DNA from: Saccharospirillum sp040881935
Lineage (GTDB): Bacteria > Pseudomonadota > Gammaproteobacteria > Pseudomonadales > Natronospirillaceae
Direction of reading: 5' to 3'
DNA length: 64,000 nt
Assembly: GCF_040881935.1 (NCBI RefSeq)
Contig: NZ_JBBECH010000017.1
Location: 62,001 to 126,000, forward strand
In this document: positions 8,890 through 17,939 of the stretch, piece by piece
How positions within the stretch are numbered: position 1 is the first letter of the stretch
How the letters are laid out: every line of letters begins with the position of its first letter
Translations under genes and position numbers: made by a program
Notes under the pieces: model-generated
Seen by the model: only the letters and a program-made list of their open reading frames with translations
What the model was told of the DNA's origin: nothing
The model's database searches: none

Positions 8890-9486
8890 ATGGTTGCGAC
8901 TGAATTCGACGCCCTGCTAACCCGCATCCACGCCTGCCAGACGTGCGCCCGGCACCTGTCGCTTGAGCCCCGGCCCATTCTGCAGGCCGACCCCAGGGCT
9001 ACCATACTGATCGCGGGTCAGGCCCCGGGGATCCGCACCCATGGCGCGGGCATTCCCTTTGATGACGCCAGCGGGGACCGGTTACGCCGTTGGTTGGGCG
9101 TAGACCGGGAAACCTTCTATAACCCAGCCCACTTTGCGATTGTACCCATGGGGTTTTGTTACCCTGGCAAAGGGTCTGGTGGCGATGCACCGCCCCGGCC
9201 AGAATGTGCCGAGCAATGGCATGCGCCGCTGCTTGAAGCCTTGCCTAATATCCAACTGACCCTGGTGCTGGGCCGGTATGCACTGGCCTATCACCTGCCA
9301 CAATACCGGCGCAGCACAGTTACAGAGGCGGTTCGCCAGTGGGAGAAGCTCTGGCCCCGGTACCTGCCTTTGCCGCACCCCAGCCCGAGGAATCAGGCCT
9401 GGTTCAAGCGCAATGCCTGGTTTGAGGCTGAGCTGTTGCCCGAACTCAGAGACCGGGTCAGCCGATTGACCTCGCCGCCGGGTTAG
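8890..9486 (+). CDS. Uracil-DNA glycosylase-family protein
   Basis: This 198-aa protein belongs to the uracil-DNA glycosylase superfamily (COG1573-like). It has a GQAPG motif (IAGQAPGIRTHGAGIPFDDASG) at the pocket loop, MGFCYPGK, VLGRYALAYHL in the core strand and the C-terminal HPSPRN (LPLPHPSPRNQAWF), which corresponds to the HPSP motif. N-terminal CQTCARHL gives cysteines, but the four-cysteine iron-sulphur set of family 4 is not complete, so activity on uracil is uncertain. The start at 8890 has AAGGAA 7 bp upstream; an in-frame start at 8797 has no such signal. The role would be base-excision repair. Confidence 0.75.
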   Translation: MVATEFDALLTRIHACQTCARHLSLEPRPILQADPRATILIAGQAPGIRTHGAGIPFDDASGDRLRRWLGVDRETFYNPAHFAIVPMGFCYPGKGSGGDAPPRPECAEQWHAPLLEALPNIQLTLVLGRYALAYHLPQYRRSTVTEAVRQWEKLWPRYLPLPHPSPRNQAWFKRNAWFEAELLPELRDRVSRLTSPPG

Positions 9487-9514
9487 TGCATTCAGCCAGG
9501 CCCCGTGACCGACA

Positions 9515-10336
9515 TTAACGGTACCCGGCTACAATACGATCTGCGCTGTCGTTAAAGTCGGGTGAACGTAACACCTCGTCGATACGCTCGATCAGCATGC
9601 GGGTTTCGGGGTGGCTACGGCGCAGACCGACATGAAACGGGATGCGGGCATTGGGTATGAAGTCTACCGGATGGTAGGCAATTTGGCCTGCATACCCAAG
9701 GCGGCGAGCGATGGCGACGGCCTGCTCCGGAGGCATTACCAGAAAGTCACCCGTCTGGCGGCGTGCCAGCAGGTGCATCATGGTATCTAACTGCCCCACC
9801 AGAATGGTCTTCAGGCTGAACGGAATATTGTCCCGCTCCCACTCGACGCCCTGCTGGCCGATGAAAACCAGACCTTCAAGATCATCAAAGCTTTGTGCCG
9901 ATTCGAGTCGTTCACGCTGGGGGTGGTCGCTGCGGTACACCAGATAGCCAAAATCGATGTTGTACACTGGCGTTTCACTGAACAGCGCATAATCTCTGCG
10001 TTCTGTGGAGGGATAGGTCACAAAACCATCGATTTCCCCGGTCGCCACCCAGCGCTGCATCCGTATCCAGGGGCCGGCACTCATCGACAATGACTCACCG
10101 GGCAGCCGATCAAACAGTTCCCTGGTCAACTCGGGAAGTATGCCCCAGGCATCCTGCTGCCCGCCATCACTGACTGGGGCTTCTTTTTCGGCAAACCCAA
10201 ACAGCCAGTCGGCCGCCATTGCCGGCGCCAGGGCAGTGCCCAGACCGAATCCCAATGCGAACAGAAACGTACGCAAACAGCTCCGAAACCACCCTGATAA
10301 TTGGTTGGCGAATGAATCACGATCACGGCTTATCAT
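9515..10336 (-). CDS. Exported solute-binding-like protein (SBP_bac_3 type)
   Basis: The 273-aa protein has an N-terminal hydrophobic signal (SCLRTFLFALGFGLGTALAPAMAAD) followed by a periplasmic type II binding fold: ADWLFGFAEKEAPVSDGG, ILPELTRELFDRL, GEIDGFVTYPSTERRDYALFSETPVY and a C-terminal DEVLRSPDFNDSADRIV. These match the transporter substrate-binding/ABC amino-acid-like family often found as orphan genes in marine gammaproteobacteria. No transporter permease is nearby, so it may be a sensor-type or uncoupled protein. Start ATG at 10336 lies 17 bp beyond the yicC stop, so it is probably cotranscribed with rph-yicC. Substrate unknown. Confidence 0.7.
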   Translation of the reverse strand: MISRDRDSFANQLSGWFRSCLRTFLFALGFGLGTALAPAMAADWLFGFAEKEAPVSDGGQQDAWGILPELTRELFDRLPGESLSMSAGPWIRMQRWVATGEIDGFVTYPSTERRDYALFSETPVYNIDFGYLVYRSDHPQRERLESAQSFDDLEGLVFIGQQGVEWERDNIPFSLKTILVGQLDTMMHLLARRQTGDFLVMPPEQAVAIARRLGYAGQIAYHPVDFIPNARIPFHVGLRRSHPETRMLIERIDEVLRSPDFNDSADRIVAGYR

Positions 10337-10352
10337 GGGAACACTTGCCTCA

Positions 10353-11216
10353 CTACTCGATATTCTGCACCTGCTCACGCATCTGTTCGATCAACACTTT
10401 CAAATCGACCGAGGCCTGGGTAACCCTACTGTTCGTGGCCTTGGAGCCCAGGGTATTGGCCTCGCGGTTGAATTCCTGCATCAGGAAGTCGAGCCGGCGG
10501 CCGATGGCGCCTTTCTGTTTGAGAATATGGCGAACTTCACGGGTGTGGGTGATCAGGCGGTCGAGCTCTTCGGCGACGTCGGCTTTTTGGGCCAATATGA
10601 CCACTTCCTGTTCCAGCCTGTCAGCGTCGAGCTCGACCTGCAATTGCGCCGCTTTGGCGTTCAGAGAGTCACGGAAGCTGGCGACCCAGCCGGGCATCTC
10701 TTCACGCATCACCTCGACGATGGCGTCGATTTCATCGAGCCGATCGCTGATCATCTTGCCCAGTTCCTGACCCTCGCGACGCCGATGCGCCATAAAATCG
10801 GTCAGGGCGGCGTCGAACAGACTGCGCATGGCGGTAAATACCACTTCCATATCCACCGCTTCCGCGGCGAGAATGCCGGGGTACTGCAACAGCGCCAGGG
10901 CATCCGGCATCGGGCTGTCGGCGACGTTGTCGCGTACCTTGTGCAGGGCGGCGTTCAGGGCTTGCAGCCGTGCGACGTTGACATCCAGCCCGGCACTGGC
11001 CTGGTTCGGGTAAAAGCGTAACTGAACGTCGACCTTACCGCGCTTGACCTGTCTTTTAAGCGCCTCTCGCAACGGTATTTCTACCGGTTTCAACGTATCG
11101 GGCTGGCGGAAGGTCGGCTCCAGGTAGCGGTGGTTTACCGAGCGAATCTCGACCGACAGGGTACCGAAGGCGGTGTCTTCCTCGCGCCGGGCGAAAGCGG
11201 TCATGCTGTCGGTCAT
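10353..11216 (-). CDS. yicC: YicC-family endoribonuclease
   Basis: The 287-aa protein shows the full YicC/YloC pattern: MTDSMTAFARREED at the start, SVEIRSVNHRYLEPTFRQP, and at the C-terminus IGRRLDFLMQEFNREANTLGSKATN. The length is normal. YicC is an endoribonuclease reported to act on RNAs such as the sRNA RyhB in E. coli. It lies 3 bp after rph on the same strand, whereas in E. coli the two are divergent, so here they probably form an operon. Confidence 0.93.
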   Translation of the reverse strand: MTDSMTAFARREEDTAFGTLSVEIRSVNHRYLEPTFRQPDTLKPVEIPLREALKRQVKRGKVDVQLRFYPNQASAGLDVNVARLQALNAALHKVRDNVADSPMPDALALLQYPGILAAEAVDMEVVFTAMRSLFDAALTDFMAHRRREGQELGKMISDRLDEIDAIVEVMREEMPGWVASFRDSLNAKAAQLQVELDADRLEQEVVILAQKADVAEELDRLITHTREVRHILKQKGAIGRRLDFLMQEFNREANTLGSKATNSRVTQASVDLKVLIEQMREQVQNIE

Positions 11217-11219
11217 GGC

Positions 11220-11942
<723 letters not shown>

Positions 11943-12010
11943 AGGGTAAAGCCTTTAACTGGTTGATGAACCCGACAGTATAGAGGTCGGGCCTGCTTCT
12001 GCACACCGTA

Positions 12011-12259
12011 TCAGCCACAGTCTTGGGGCGCCTTTATTGGGCCCATCCAGGTTCCCCGCCAGGCATAACCGGTTAGCATGGCGGCATCGCTAGCGACGCC
12101 AACAAAATCAGCACTTGTTTCGCCGCGCTCGAACCCCAAACTCAGATAAACAGTAGTCGGGGCCCTGGCAGGGGCCCATACTAAACCGATCAGGATCAGT
12201 ACCAGCGCATCGGAAAGCCATCGTGGGTGACGCCACAGAGCGCGAGGCAATGAAGTCAT
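12011..12259 (-). CDS. Small hypothetical membrane/exported protein
   Basis: An 82-aa frame starts ATG at 12259 (MTSLPRALWRHPRW) and has one hydrophobic segment, LSDALVLILIGLVWAP (about residues 15-30), then a polar tail with GFERGETSADFVGVASDA. This fits a signal anchor or signal peptide. No clear ribosome site is visible. It lies between rph and prlC. I do not recognise a family, and the frame could be chance; the sequence pattern of a positive N-terminus followed by a hydrophobic core is the only support. Confidence 0.4.
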   Translation of the reverse strand: MTSLPRALWRHPRWLSDALVLILIGLVWAPARAPTTVYLSLGFERGETSADFVGVASDAAMLTGYAWRGTWMGPIKAPQDCG

Positions 12260-12362
12260 ACGTCGGTTATACGACGTTTTGTGACCATTTGGCGACACCG
12301 CGATGACCGCACGGGCCAACCCATCGTACTGATCCTTCAAGACTCTACAAAAGGACACCACC

Positions 12363-14402
12363 ATGACCAACCCTTTGCTCGAACCGCATGAATTACCACC
12401 CTTTGAGCAGTTTCGGGCGGACCAGATCGTTCCAGCCATGACCGACATCATCGACACCAGCAAAGCGCGGATCAATGCGCTGGTTGAGTCCGTCACCGAG
12501 CCAAGCTGGGATACCCTGATCGAACCGATCAGTGAACTGGACGAACGGCTCGACAACGCCTGGGCTGTTTTTGGCCATCTGACTGGCGTTAAGGATTCTC
12601 CTGAATTGCGCGAAGCCTACAGCCAGGCGCTGGCGTTACTGACCGATTACCAAAGCTGGCTCGGGCAACACGACGGGTTATTCAAGGCGTATCAGCAGAT
12701 TGCGCAGCGGGATGACTTCAGCTCGCTCTCTACGGCGCAAAAAGCCGCCATCGAACAGGCCCTGCGCGATTTCCGCCTGTCCGGCATCGACCTGAACGAC
12801 AACGATAAAAAAGCCTTCGCGACGCTGCAGTCAGAGTTGGCCCAATTGCAGCAACGGTTCAGCGAACACCTGCTCGACGCCACCCAGGCCTGGTCGCTGC
12901 ACATTACCGACGAAGCACGGCTGTCCGGGTTACCGGCTTCAGCCAAGGCTACGTTGGCGCAATACGCCCGGCAAAAAGACAAGACAGGCTGGCTGGTGAC
13001 ACTGGAAATGCCGTCGGTGCTCCCGGTGCTGACCTATGCCGACGACCGCGAGCTGCGTCGGGAAACCTACCTGGCCCATGTCACCCGCGCCTCGGACGCA
13101 GGCCCGCACGGCGGTGTCTACGACAATGGCCCGGAGATGACCGACATTTTGACCAAACGCCATGCAGCCGCACAACTGCTGGGCTATACCAACCACGCCG
13201 AAGTGTCTCTGGCAACCAAGATGGCCGACTCACCGGCTGCGGTGCTAGATTTTCTGTATCAACTGGCCGAAAAAGCCATCCCCCAGGCCAAACGCGAGTA
13301 TGAGGAACTGGTCGCCTTCGCCCGCGATGAACTGGGCATGACCGACGAACTGGAACCCTGGGACATCAGCTACGCCAGTGAAAAACTCAAGGAACGCCGC
13401 TATGCAGTCTCCCAGGAGGAGCTCAAACCCTATTTCCCCGCGCCCCGGGTGATTCAGGGTCTGTTCGAGACAGCACACCGGCTGTTTGACGTCTCGTTTG
13501 AGCAAGTAACCGAGTTTGAGACTTACCACCCGGATGTTCAGCTCTACAACGTTCTGGAAAATGGCGAGGTCGTGGCCCGCTTTTACATGGACCTGTACGC
13601 CCGTGAAGGCAAGCGCGGCGGCGCCTGGATGGATGAATGCCGCAAACGTGTCCGCATCGGGGGCACTTTGCAGAAGCCGGTCGCCTACCTGACCTGTAAC
13701 TTCACGCCACCGGTCGACGACAAACCCTCACTGCTGACGCACGACGAAGTAACCACCCTGTTCCACGAATTTGGCCACAGTTTGCACCACATGCTCACCC
13801 GGGTAGACGTGGGTGACGTCAGCGGCATCAGCGGTGTTGCCTGGGATGCGGTCGAATTGCCCAGTCAGTTTTTGGAAAACTGGTGCTGGGAGCCCGAAGC
13901 GCTGGCCTTTATTTCCGGTCACGTCGACACCGGCGAACCCCTGCCCGCCGACCTGCTTGAAAAAATGCTGGCCGCAAAGAACTTCCAGTCGGCCATGGCC
14001 GCCGCGCGTCAGCTACAGTTCTCGCTGTTCGACATGAAACTGCACAGCAAGACCGAGGGCTTTATGGTGAACGATGTGCAGGCGGTACTGGACCAGGCGC
14101 GATCCGAGGTGTCGGTCATCAAGACCCTGCCGGAGAACCGTTTCCAGCACAGCTTTGGCCACATCTTCGCCGGTGGGTACTCAGCCGGATACTACAGCTA
14201 TAAATGGGCCGAAGTGCTCAGTGCCGATGCCTACAGCCGCTTTGAGGAAGAAGGCATTTTCAACGCCGAGACCGGCAAGGCGTTTCGTGAGGTGATTCTG
14301 GCCAACGGCGGCAGTGAACCCGCGGCTGACCTGTTCAAACGATTCCGTGGGCGCGAGCCCAATGTCGATGCGTTGCTTCGCCACAGCGGCATTGCCGCCT
14401 GA
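12363..14402 (+). CDS. prlC: Oligopeptidase A (M3 metallopeptidase)
   Basis: The 679-aa protein is a full-length M3 zinc oligopeptidase: N-terminal MTNPLLEPHELPPFEQFRAD, zinc site HEFGH in TLFHEFGHSLHHML (about residues 467-471), then VDVGDVSGISGVAWDAVELPSQFLENW, and a C-terminal FGHIFAGGYSAGYYSYKWAEVL. Oligopeptidase A degrades short peptides, including cleaved signal peptides, in the cytoplasm. AAAAGGACACC directly upstream gives a good ribosome site. It converges with aroE across a strong hairpin. Confidence 0.97.
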   Translation: MTNPLLEPHELPPFEQFRADQIVPAMTDIIDTSKARINALVESVTEPSWDTLIEPISELDERLDNAWAVFGHLTGVKDSPELREAYSQALALLTDYQSWLGQHDGLFKAYQQIAQRDDFSSLSTAQKAAIEQALRDFRLSGIDLNDNDKKAFATLQSELAQLQQRFSEHLLDATQAWSLHITDEARLSGLPASAKATLAQYARQKDKTGWLVTLEMPSVLPVLTYADDRELRRETYLAHVTRASDAGPHGGVYDNGPEMTDILTKRHAAAQLLGYTNHAEVSLATKMADSPAAVLDFLYQLAEKAIPQAKREYEELVAFARDELGMTDELEPWDISYASEKLKERRYAVSQEELKPYFPAPRVIQGLFETAHRLFDVSFEQVTEFETYHPDVQLYNVLENGEVVARFYMDLYAREGKRGGAWMDECRKRVRIGGTLQKPVAYLTCNFTPPVDDKPSLLTHDEVTTLFHEFGHSLHHMLTRVDVGDVSGISGVAWDAVELPSQFLENWCWEPEALAFISGHVDTGEPLPADLLEKMLAAKNFQSAMAAARQLQFSLFDMKLHSKTEGFMVNDVQAVLDQARSEVSVIKTLPENRFQHSFGHIFAGGYSAGYYSYKWAEVLSADAYSRFEEEGIFNAETGKAFREVILANGGSEPAADLFKRFRGREPNVDALLRHSGIAA

Positions 14403-14423
14403 TCCTGACCTGCTATCGCACCG

Positions 14424-14465
14424 AGCCAGTCTGACCTTCGCCCCTGGTTGAGGTTCAGACTGGCT
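14424..14465. terminator. Hairpin between convergent prlC and aroE
   Basis: GCCAGTCTGA-CCT on the left pairs with AGGTTCAGACTGGC on the right (13 bp with one bulge, loop of about 14 nt). It sits between the convergent ends of prlC and aroE. There is no T-run on either side, so it may act as a bidirectional barrier rather than a classical intrinsic terminator. Confidence 0.5.
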
Positions 14466-14481
14466 ACTCGCCCGATGCGCA

Positions 14482-15291
14482 TCAAGCCAATTCGGTCCGC
14501 AACTGTTCCAGTACCGGCACACTGTCGGGTCGCACCCCGCGCCATAATTCAAAACTGACGGCCGCCTGGCCCACCAGCATGCCCAGTCCATCGGAGCATT
14601 GTCCGGCACCCTGTTCGCGTGCCCAGCGGTTAAAGGCGGTTTCACCCTTACTGTAGATCATGTCATAACAGTGGGTATCGTGCTTGAGCAGCCCTTCTGG
14701 CAAAGGGGGTAAGTTGCCGGACAACCCGGCTGAGGTACCATTGATTACCAGATCAAAACGGCCGCTGAGTTCATCGAAAGCACTGGGTGATATTTCCGGG
14801 AAATCGTCAGTCAGTTCTTCGGCCTTGGCCAGGGTGCGGTTTGCCAGCACCAGGGTGGCCGGGTTACGCGACAACAGGGTTTCCAAAACCCCCCGCACCG
14901 CACCACCGGCGCCCAGAATCAGCACATTGCGATCGGCAATGCGCCACTTGAGCAAGGTTTCCAAATCAAAAACCAGACCTTCACCATCGGTGGTATCGCC
15001 CAGAATCCGGCCATCCGGTTGTTTGACCAGAGTGTTAACGGCGCGGGCCCGTTTGGCGCGCTCGGTGAGATCATCGGCGAAGTCATGCGCATCCTGCTTG
15101 AATGGCGCAGTAATGTTAAAACCCCGATAACCATCACGAAACATCTGCCAGACCCGGGTTTCAAAACTGGTGACCGGTAACTCGATGGCCTCGTATTCCA
15201 GTGCTTCTCCGGTTTGCCGGGCAAAAGCGGCATGAATAGCCGGAGACAGGCTGTGCTTGATTGGGTGGCCCAGTACCGCATAACGGTCCAT
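14482..15291 (-). CDS. aroE: Shikimate 5-dehydrogenase
   Basis: The 269-aa protein has the AroE pattern: DRYAVLGHPIKHSLSPAIHAAF for substrate binding, GFNITAPFKQDAHDF with the catalytic lysine K65, the NADP-binding GAGGAVRGVLETLL and NRTLAKAEEL, and C-terminal GLGMLVGQAAVSFELWRG. It reduces 3-dehydroshikimate with NADPH in aromatic amino-acid synthesis. The length is normal. It converges with prlC. Confidence 0.96.
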   Translation of the reverse strand: MDRYAVLGHPIKHSLSPAIHAAFARQTGEALEYEAIELPVTSFETRVWQMFRDGYRGFNITAPFKQDAHDFADDLTERAKRARAVNTLVKQPDGRILGDTTDGEGLVFDLETLLKWRIADRNVLILGAGGAVRGVLETLLSRNPATLVLANRTLAKAEELTDDFPEISPSAFDELSGRFDLVINGTSAGLSGNLPPLPEGLLKHDTHCYDMIYSKGETAFNRWAREQGAGQCSDGLGMLVGQAAVSFELWRGVRPDSVPVLEQLRTELA

Positions 15292-15495
15292 AGATGATCC
15301 TTAGTAATGGGTGAAGTTCGAAATTCTGGCATACGCCCGCCGCGCGCTGATTGAAACGATAATTTGGAGAAAAAACAAGCGCTCCGGGGACCCTCCCGGT
15401 ACCAGGTCGTGAAAACACCAATTGCTGACGTCAAAACACCAGAGGTCACTGCAAAAACCATAGTCAGGGTAAAGCCGAATGTCTATGTCTATCCG

Positions 15496-15666
15496 CTACA
15501 ACCAGAGTTCCCCGATCAACTGGCCCAGTTGCACACCTGCCCACAGCCAAAACCCGACCGATGCCAGCCACAGCCCGCCAATAAGTACTTGGCGGCCGAT
15601 GCCCGGTGACGGAGTGCTCGCAGCGTCACGGCGGTTCTGGTTCGTATCAGATTCAATCGGTTTCAT
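15496..15666 (-). CDS. 56-aa predicted membrane peptide, hypothetical
   Basis: ATG at 15666 opens a 56-aa frame: a polar N-terminus (MKPIESDTNQNRRDAAS), then a strongly hydrophobic, tryptophan-rich segment VLIGGLWLASVGFWLWAGVQ and the end LGQLIGELWL before TAG. One transmembrane helix is expected. It lies between aroE and rep, in the aroE direction, about 200 bp upstream of aroE. No ribosome site is clear. I do not know a family; the tidy polar-then-hydrophobic composition is the support. Confidence 0.45.
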   Translation of the reverse strand: MKPIESDTNQNRRDAASTPSPGIGRQVLIGGLWLASVGFWLWAGVQLGQLIGELWL

Positions 15667-15868
15667 CGGGCGGGCCAGAGGTGGCAGGTGACAGACGGCT
15701 TAAGCCTGACCTGTCCGGTTGGCCGTCGTCAATACCAGACCTGTCTGAATGTGCAATCGGTCCAAAGATCGCGGCATCCGTTGACCACTGTTCCCTGCTT
15801 GGGTCACCCCTGGCGGGCTGGTACACTGCGCCGGCTCGTCTTCGCCTCCCTACAGGACACCCAACCCC

Positions 15869-17887
15869 ATGGCACAGCTCAACCCCAGACAAGAAGAGTC
15901 TGTCAAATACATCAGCGGCCCGATGCTGGTGCTGGCCGGGGCGGGCAGTGGCAAAACCTCCGTAATTACCCAGAAGATTGCCTACCTGATCAACGAATGT
16001 GGCTACAAAGCGCACACCATCGCCGCAGTAACCTTTACCAACAAGGCCGCACGGGAGATGAAGGAACGGGTAAGCAAGCTGATCAAGGGCAAAGCCGCGC
16101 GCGGGCTGATCGTGTCCACGTTTCACAACCTCGGTCTGAATATCCTGCGCAAGGAAGCCAGTCACATCAACCTGAAGAACGGCTTCACTCTGTTTGACGA
16201 TCACGACTCCAAAGCCCTGATCAAAGACATACTGCTGCGCGAAGTGCCCCATGCCGTCGATGAAATCGATCATTTTCGCAACCTGATCAGCCGCTGGAAA
16301 AACGACCTCACCGAACCGGCCGATCTGCGTGGCAAGATGGAGGAAGCACGCGATGCGCTGGCGGTCGAGATTTACGAGCAATACAACCGCATGCTCAGCG
16401 CCTATAACGCCGTCGACTTTGACGATTTGATCCGCCTGCCAGCGCTGCTATTCATGAAAGAGCCCGAGGTACTGGCAAAATGGCAACGCAAGATTCGCTA
16501 CCTGCTGGTCGATGAATACCAGGATACCAACTCCTCCCAGTATCTGCTGGTCAAACTGCTGGTGGGCGATCAGCCGCGGTTCACGGTGGTGGGCGATGAC
16601 GACCAGTCGATTTACAGCTGGCGTGGTGCCCGGCCGGAAAATCTGGTGCAACTACAGACCGATTATCCACACCTGAAAATCGTAAAACTGGAGCAAAATT
16701 ACCGTTCCACCGGCCTGATTCTAAAAGCCGCCAACACCGTCATCGACAACAACCCGCACGTGTTCAAGAAAACCCTGTGGAGCGAGATGGGTTTCGGCGA
16801 CCCGATTCGCATAATCCGTACGCCAAACGACGAAGCAGAAGCAGAACGTATTTCCAATGAAATTCTGCACCAGCACCTGATCCGGCGTGGCGATTACCGC
16901 GACTTTGCGGTGCTTTATCGCGGCAATCACCAGGCGCGCATTCTGGAAATCAAGCTGCAGCAAAATCGTATTCCCTACAAGATCAACGGCGGCACCTCTT
17001 TCTTTGCCAAGGCCGAGATTAAAGACATCATGAGCTACCTGCGCCTGCTGGTTAACCCGGACGATGATGCCGCTTTTTTACGCATCATCAATACGCCACG
17101 CCGGGAGATTGGCCCAGCCACACTGGAAAAACTCACTGAATACGCCAGTCACCGCAAGGTCAGTTTGAGTGCCGCCTGCCAGGAACTGGGGCTGCAACAA
17201 TTATTATCCGCAAAAGCTGGCGAACGCTTGCATCGTTTTTCCGACTGGCTCGGCCGCATCATTCACAAACTGCACACCGAGGCCGACCCGGTGATGGTCA
17301 TTCGTGAAGTGGTGACCGACATCAATTACGAAGCCTGGCTGCGCCAGGACAGTGTCTCCGACCTGCAGGCCGAAAAGCGGCTGGCCAACGTTTACATTCT
17401 GATCGACAGTCTTAAATCGATGCTCGAACGGGGTGATGAAGACGAAGAATCGGATCTGCAAATTCAAGATGCCATCGGCAAGCTGGTGCTGCGCGACATT
17501 CTCGATCGCCAGGAACAGGAAGACGAAACCGATGCCGTGCAACTGATGACACTGCATGCCTCCAAGGGCCTCGAATTTCCGCACGTGTTTATTATGGGCC
17601 TGGAGGAAGAGCTGCTGCCGCACCGCAACAGCATCGAAAACGGCGACATCGAAGAAGAGCGTCGCCTGATGTACGTCGGCATTACCCGCGCCCAGCGCAC
17701 CCTGGCACTGACGTTCGCGGCCCGGCGCAAGCAATTTGGCGAGATCATCGACTGCACGCCCAGCCGTTTTCTGGATGAACTGCCCGCCGACGACGTTAGC
17801 TGGGAAGGCCGGGACGCCAGCAGCACTGCTGACCGGGTGAATAGTAAAGAGACTTTTGCCAACCTCCGGGCCATGCTGAACAATTAG
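15869..17887 (+). CDS. rep: ATP-dependent DNA helicase Rep
   Basis: The 672-aa protein is a superfamily 1A helicase. Walker A lies in LVLAGAGSGKTSVIT (about residues 22-36). Further motifs are TFTNKAAREMKERV, the Walker B DEYQDTN, VGDDDQSIYSWRGARPEN, QNYRST, and LMTLHASKGLEFPHVF with VGITRAQRTLALT near the end. The start MAQLNPRQEESVKYISGPMLVL and the size match Rep rather than the longer UvrD. Rep helps forks pass protein blocks and works with the replicative helicase. It is upstream of a diguanylate cyclase/phosphodiesterase gene on the same strand. Confidence 0.95.
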   Translation: MAQLNPRQEESVKYISGPMLVLAGAGSGKTSVITQKIAYLINECGYKAHTIAAVTFTNKAAREMKERVSKLIKGKAARGLIVSTFHNLGLNILRKEASHINLKNGFTLFDDHDSKALIKDILLREVPHAVDEIDHFRNLISRWKNDLTEPADLRGKMEEARDALAVEIYEQYNRMLSAYNAVDFDDLIRLPALLFMKEPEVLAKWQRKIRYLLVDEYQDTNSSQYLLVKLLVGDQPRFTVVGDDDQSIYSWRGARPENLVQLQTDYPHLKIVKLEQNYRSTGLILKAANTVIDNNPHVFKKTLWSEMGFGDPIRIIRTPNDEAEAERISNEILHQHLIRRGDYRDFAVLYRGNHQARILEIKLQQNRIPYKINGGTSFFAKAEIKDIMSYLRLLVNPDDDAAFLRIINTPRREIGPATLEKLTEYASHRKVSLSAACQELGLQQLLSAKAGERLHRFSDWLGRIIHKLHTEADPVMVIREVVTDINYEAWLRQDSVSDLQAEKRLANVYILIDSLKSMLERGDEDEESDLQIQDAIGKLVLRDILDRQEQEDETDAVQLMTLHASKGLEFPHVFIMGLEEELLPHRNSIENGDIEEERRLMYVGITRAQRTLALTFAARRKQFGEIIDCTPSRFLDELPADDVSWEGRDASSTADRVNSKETFANLRAMLNN

Positions 17888-17939
17888 GAAAAATCGGTTA
17901 CGCTCTATTATTCATAAGGCCAAAAAAGATAACAAATTC

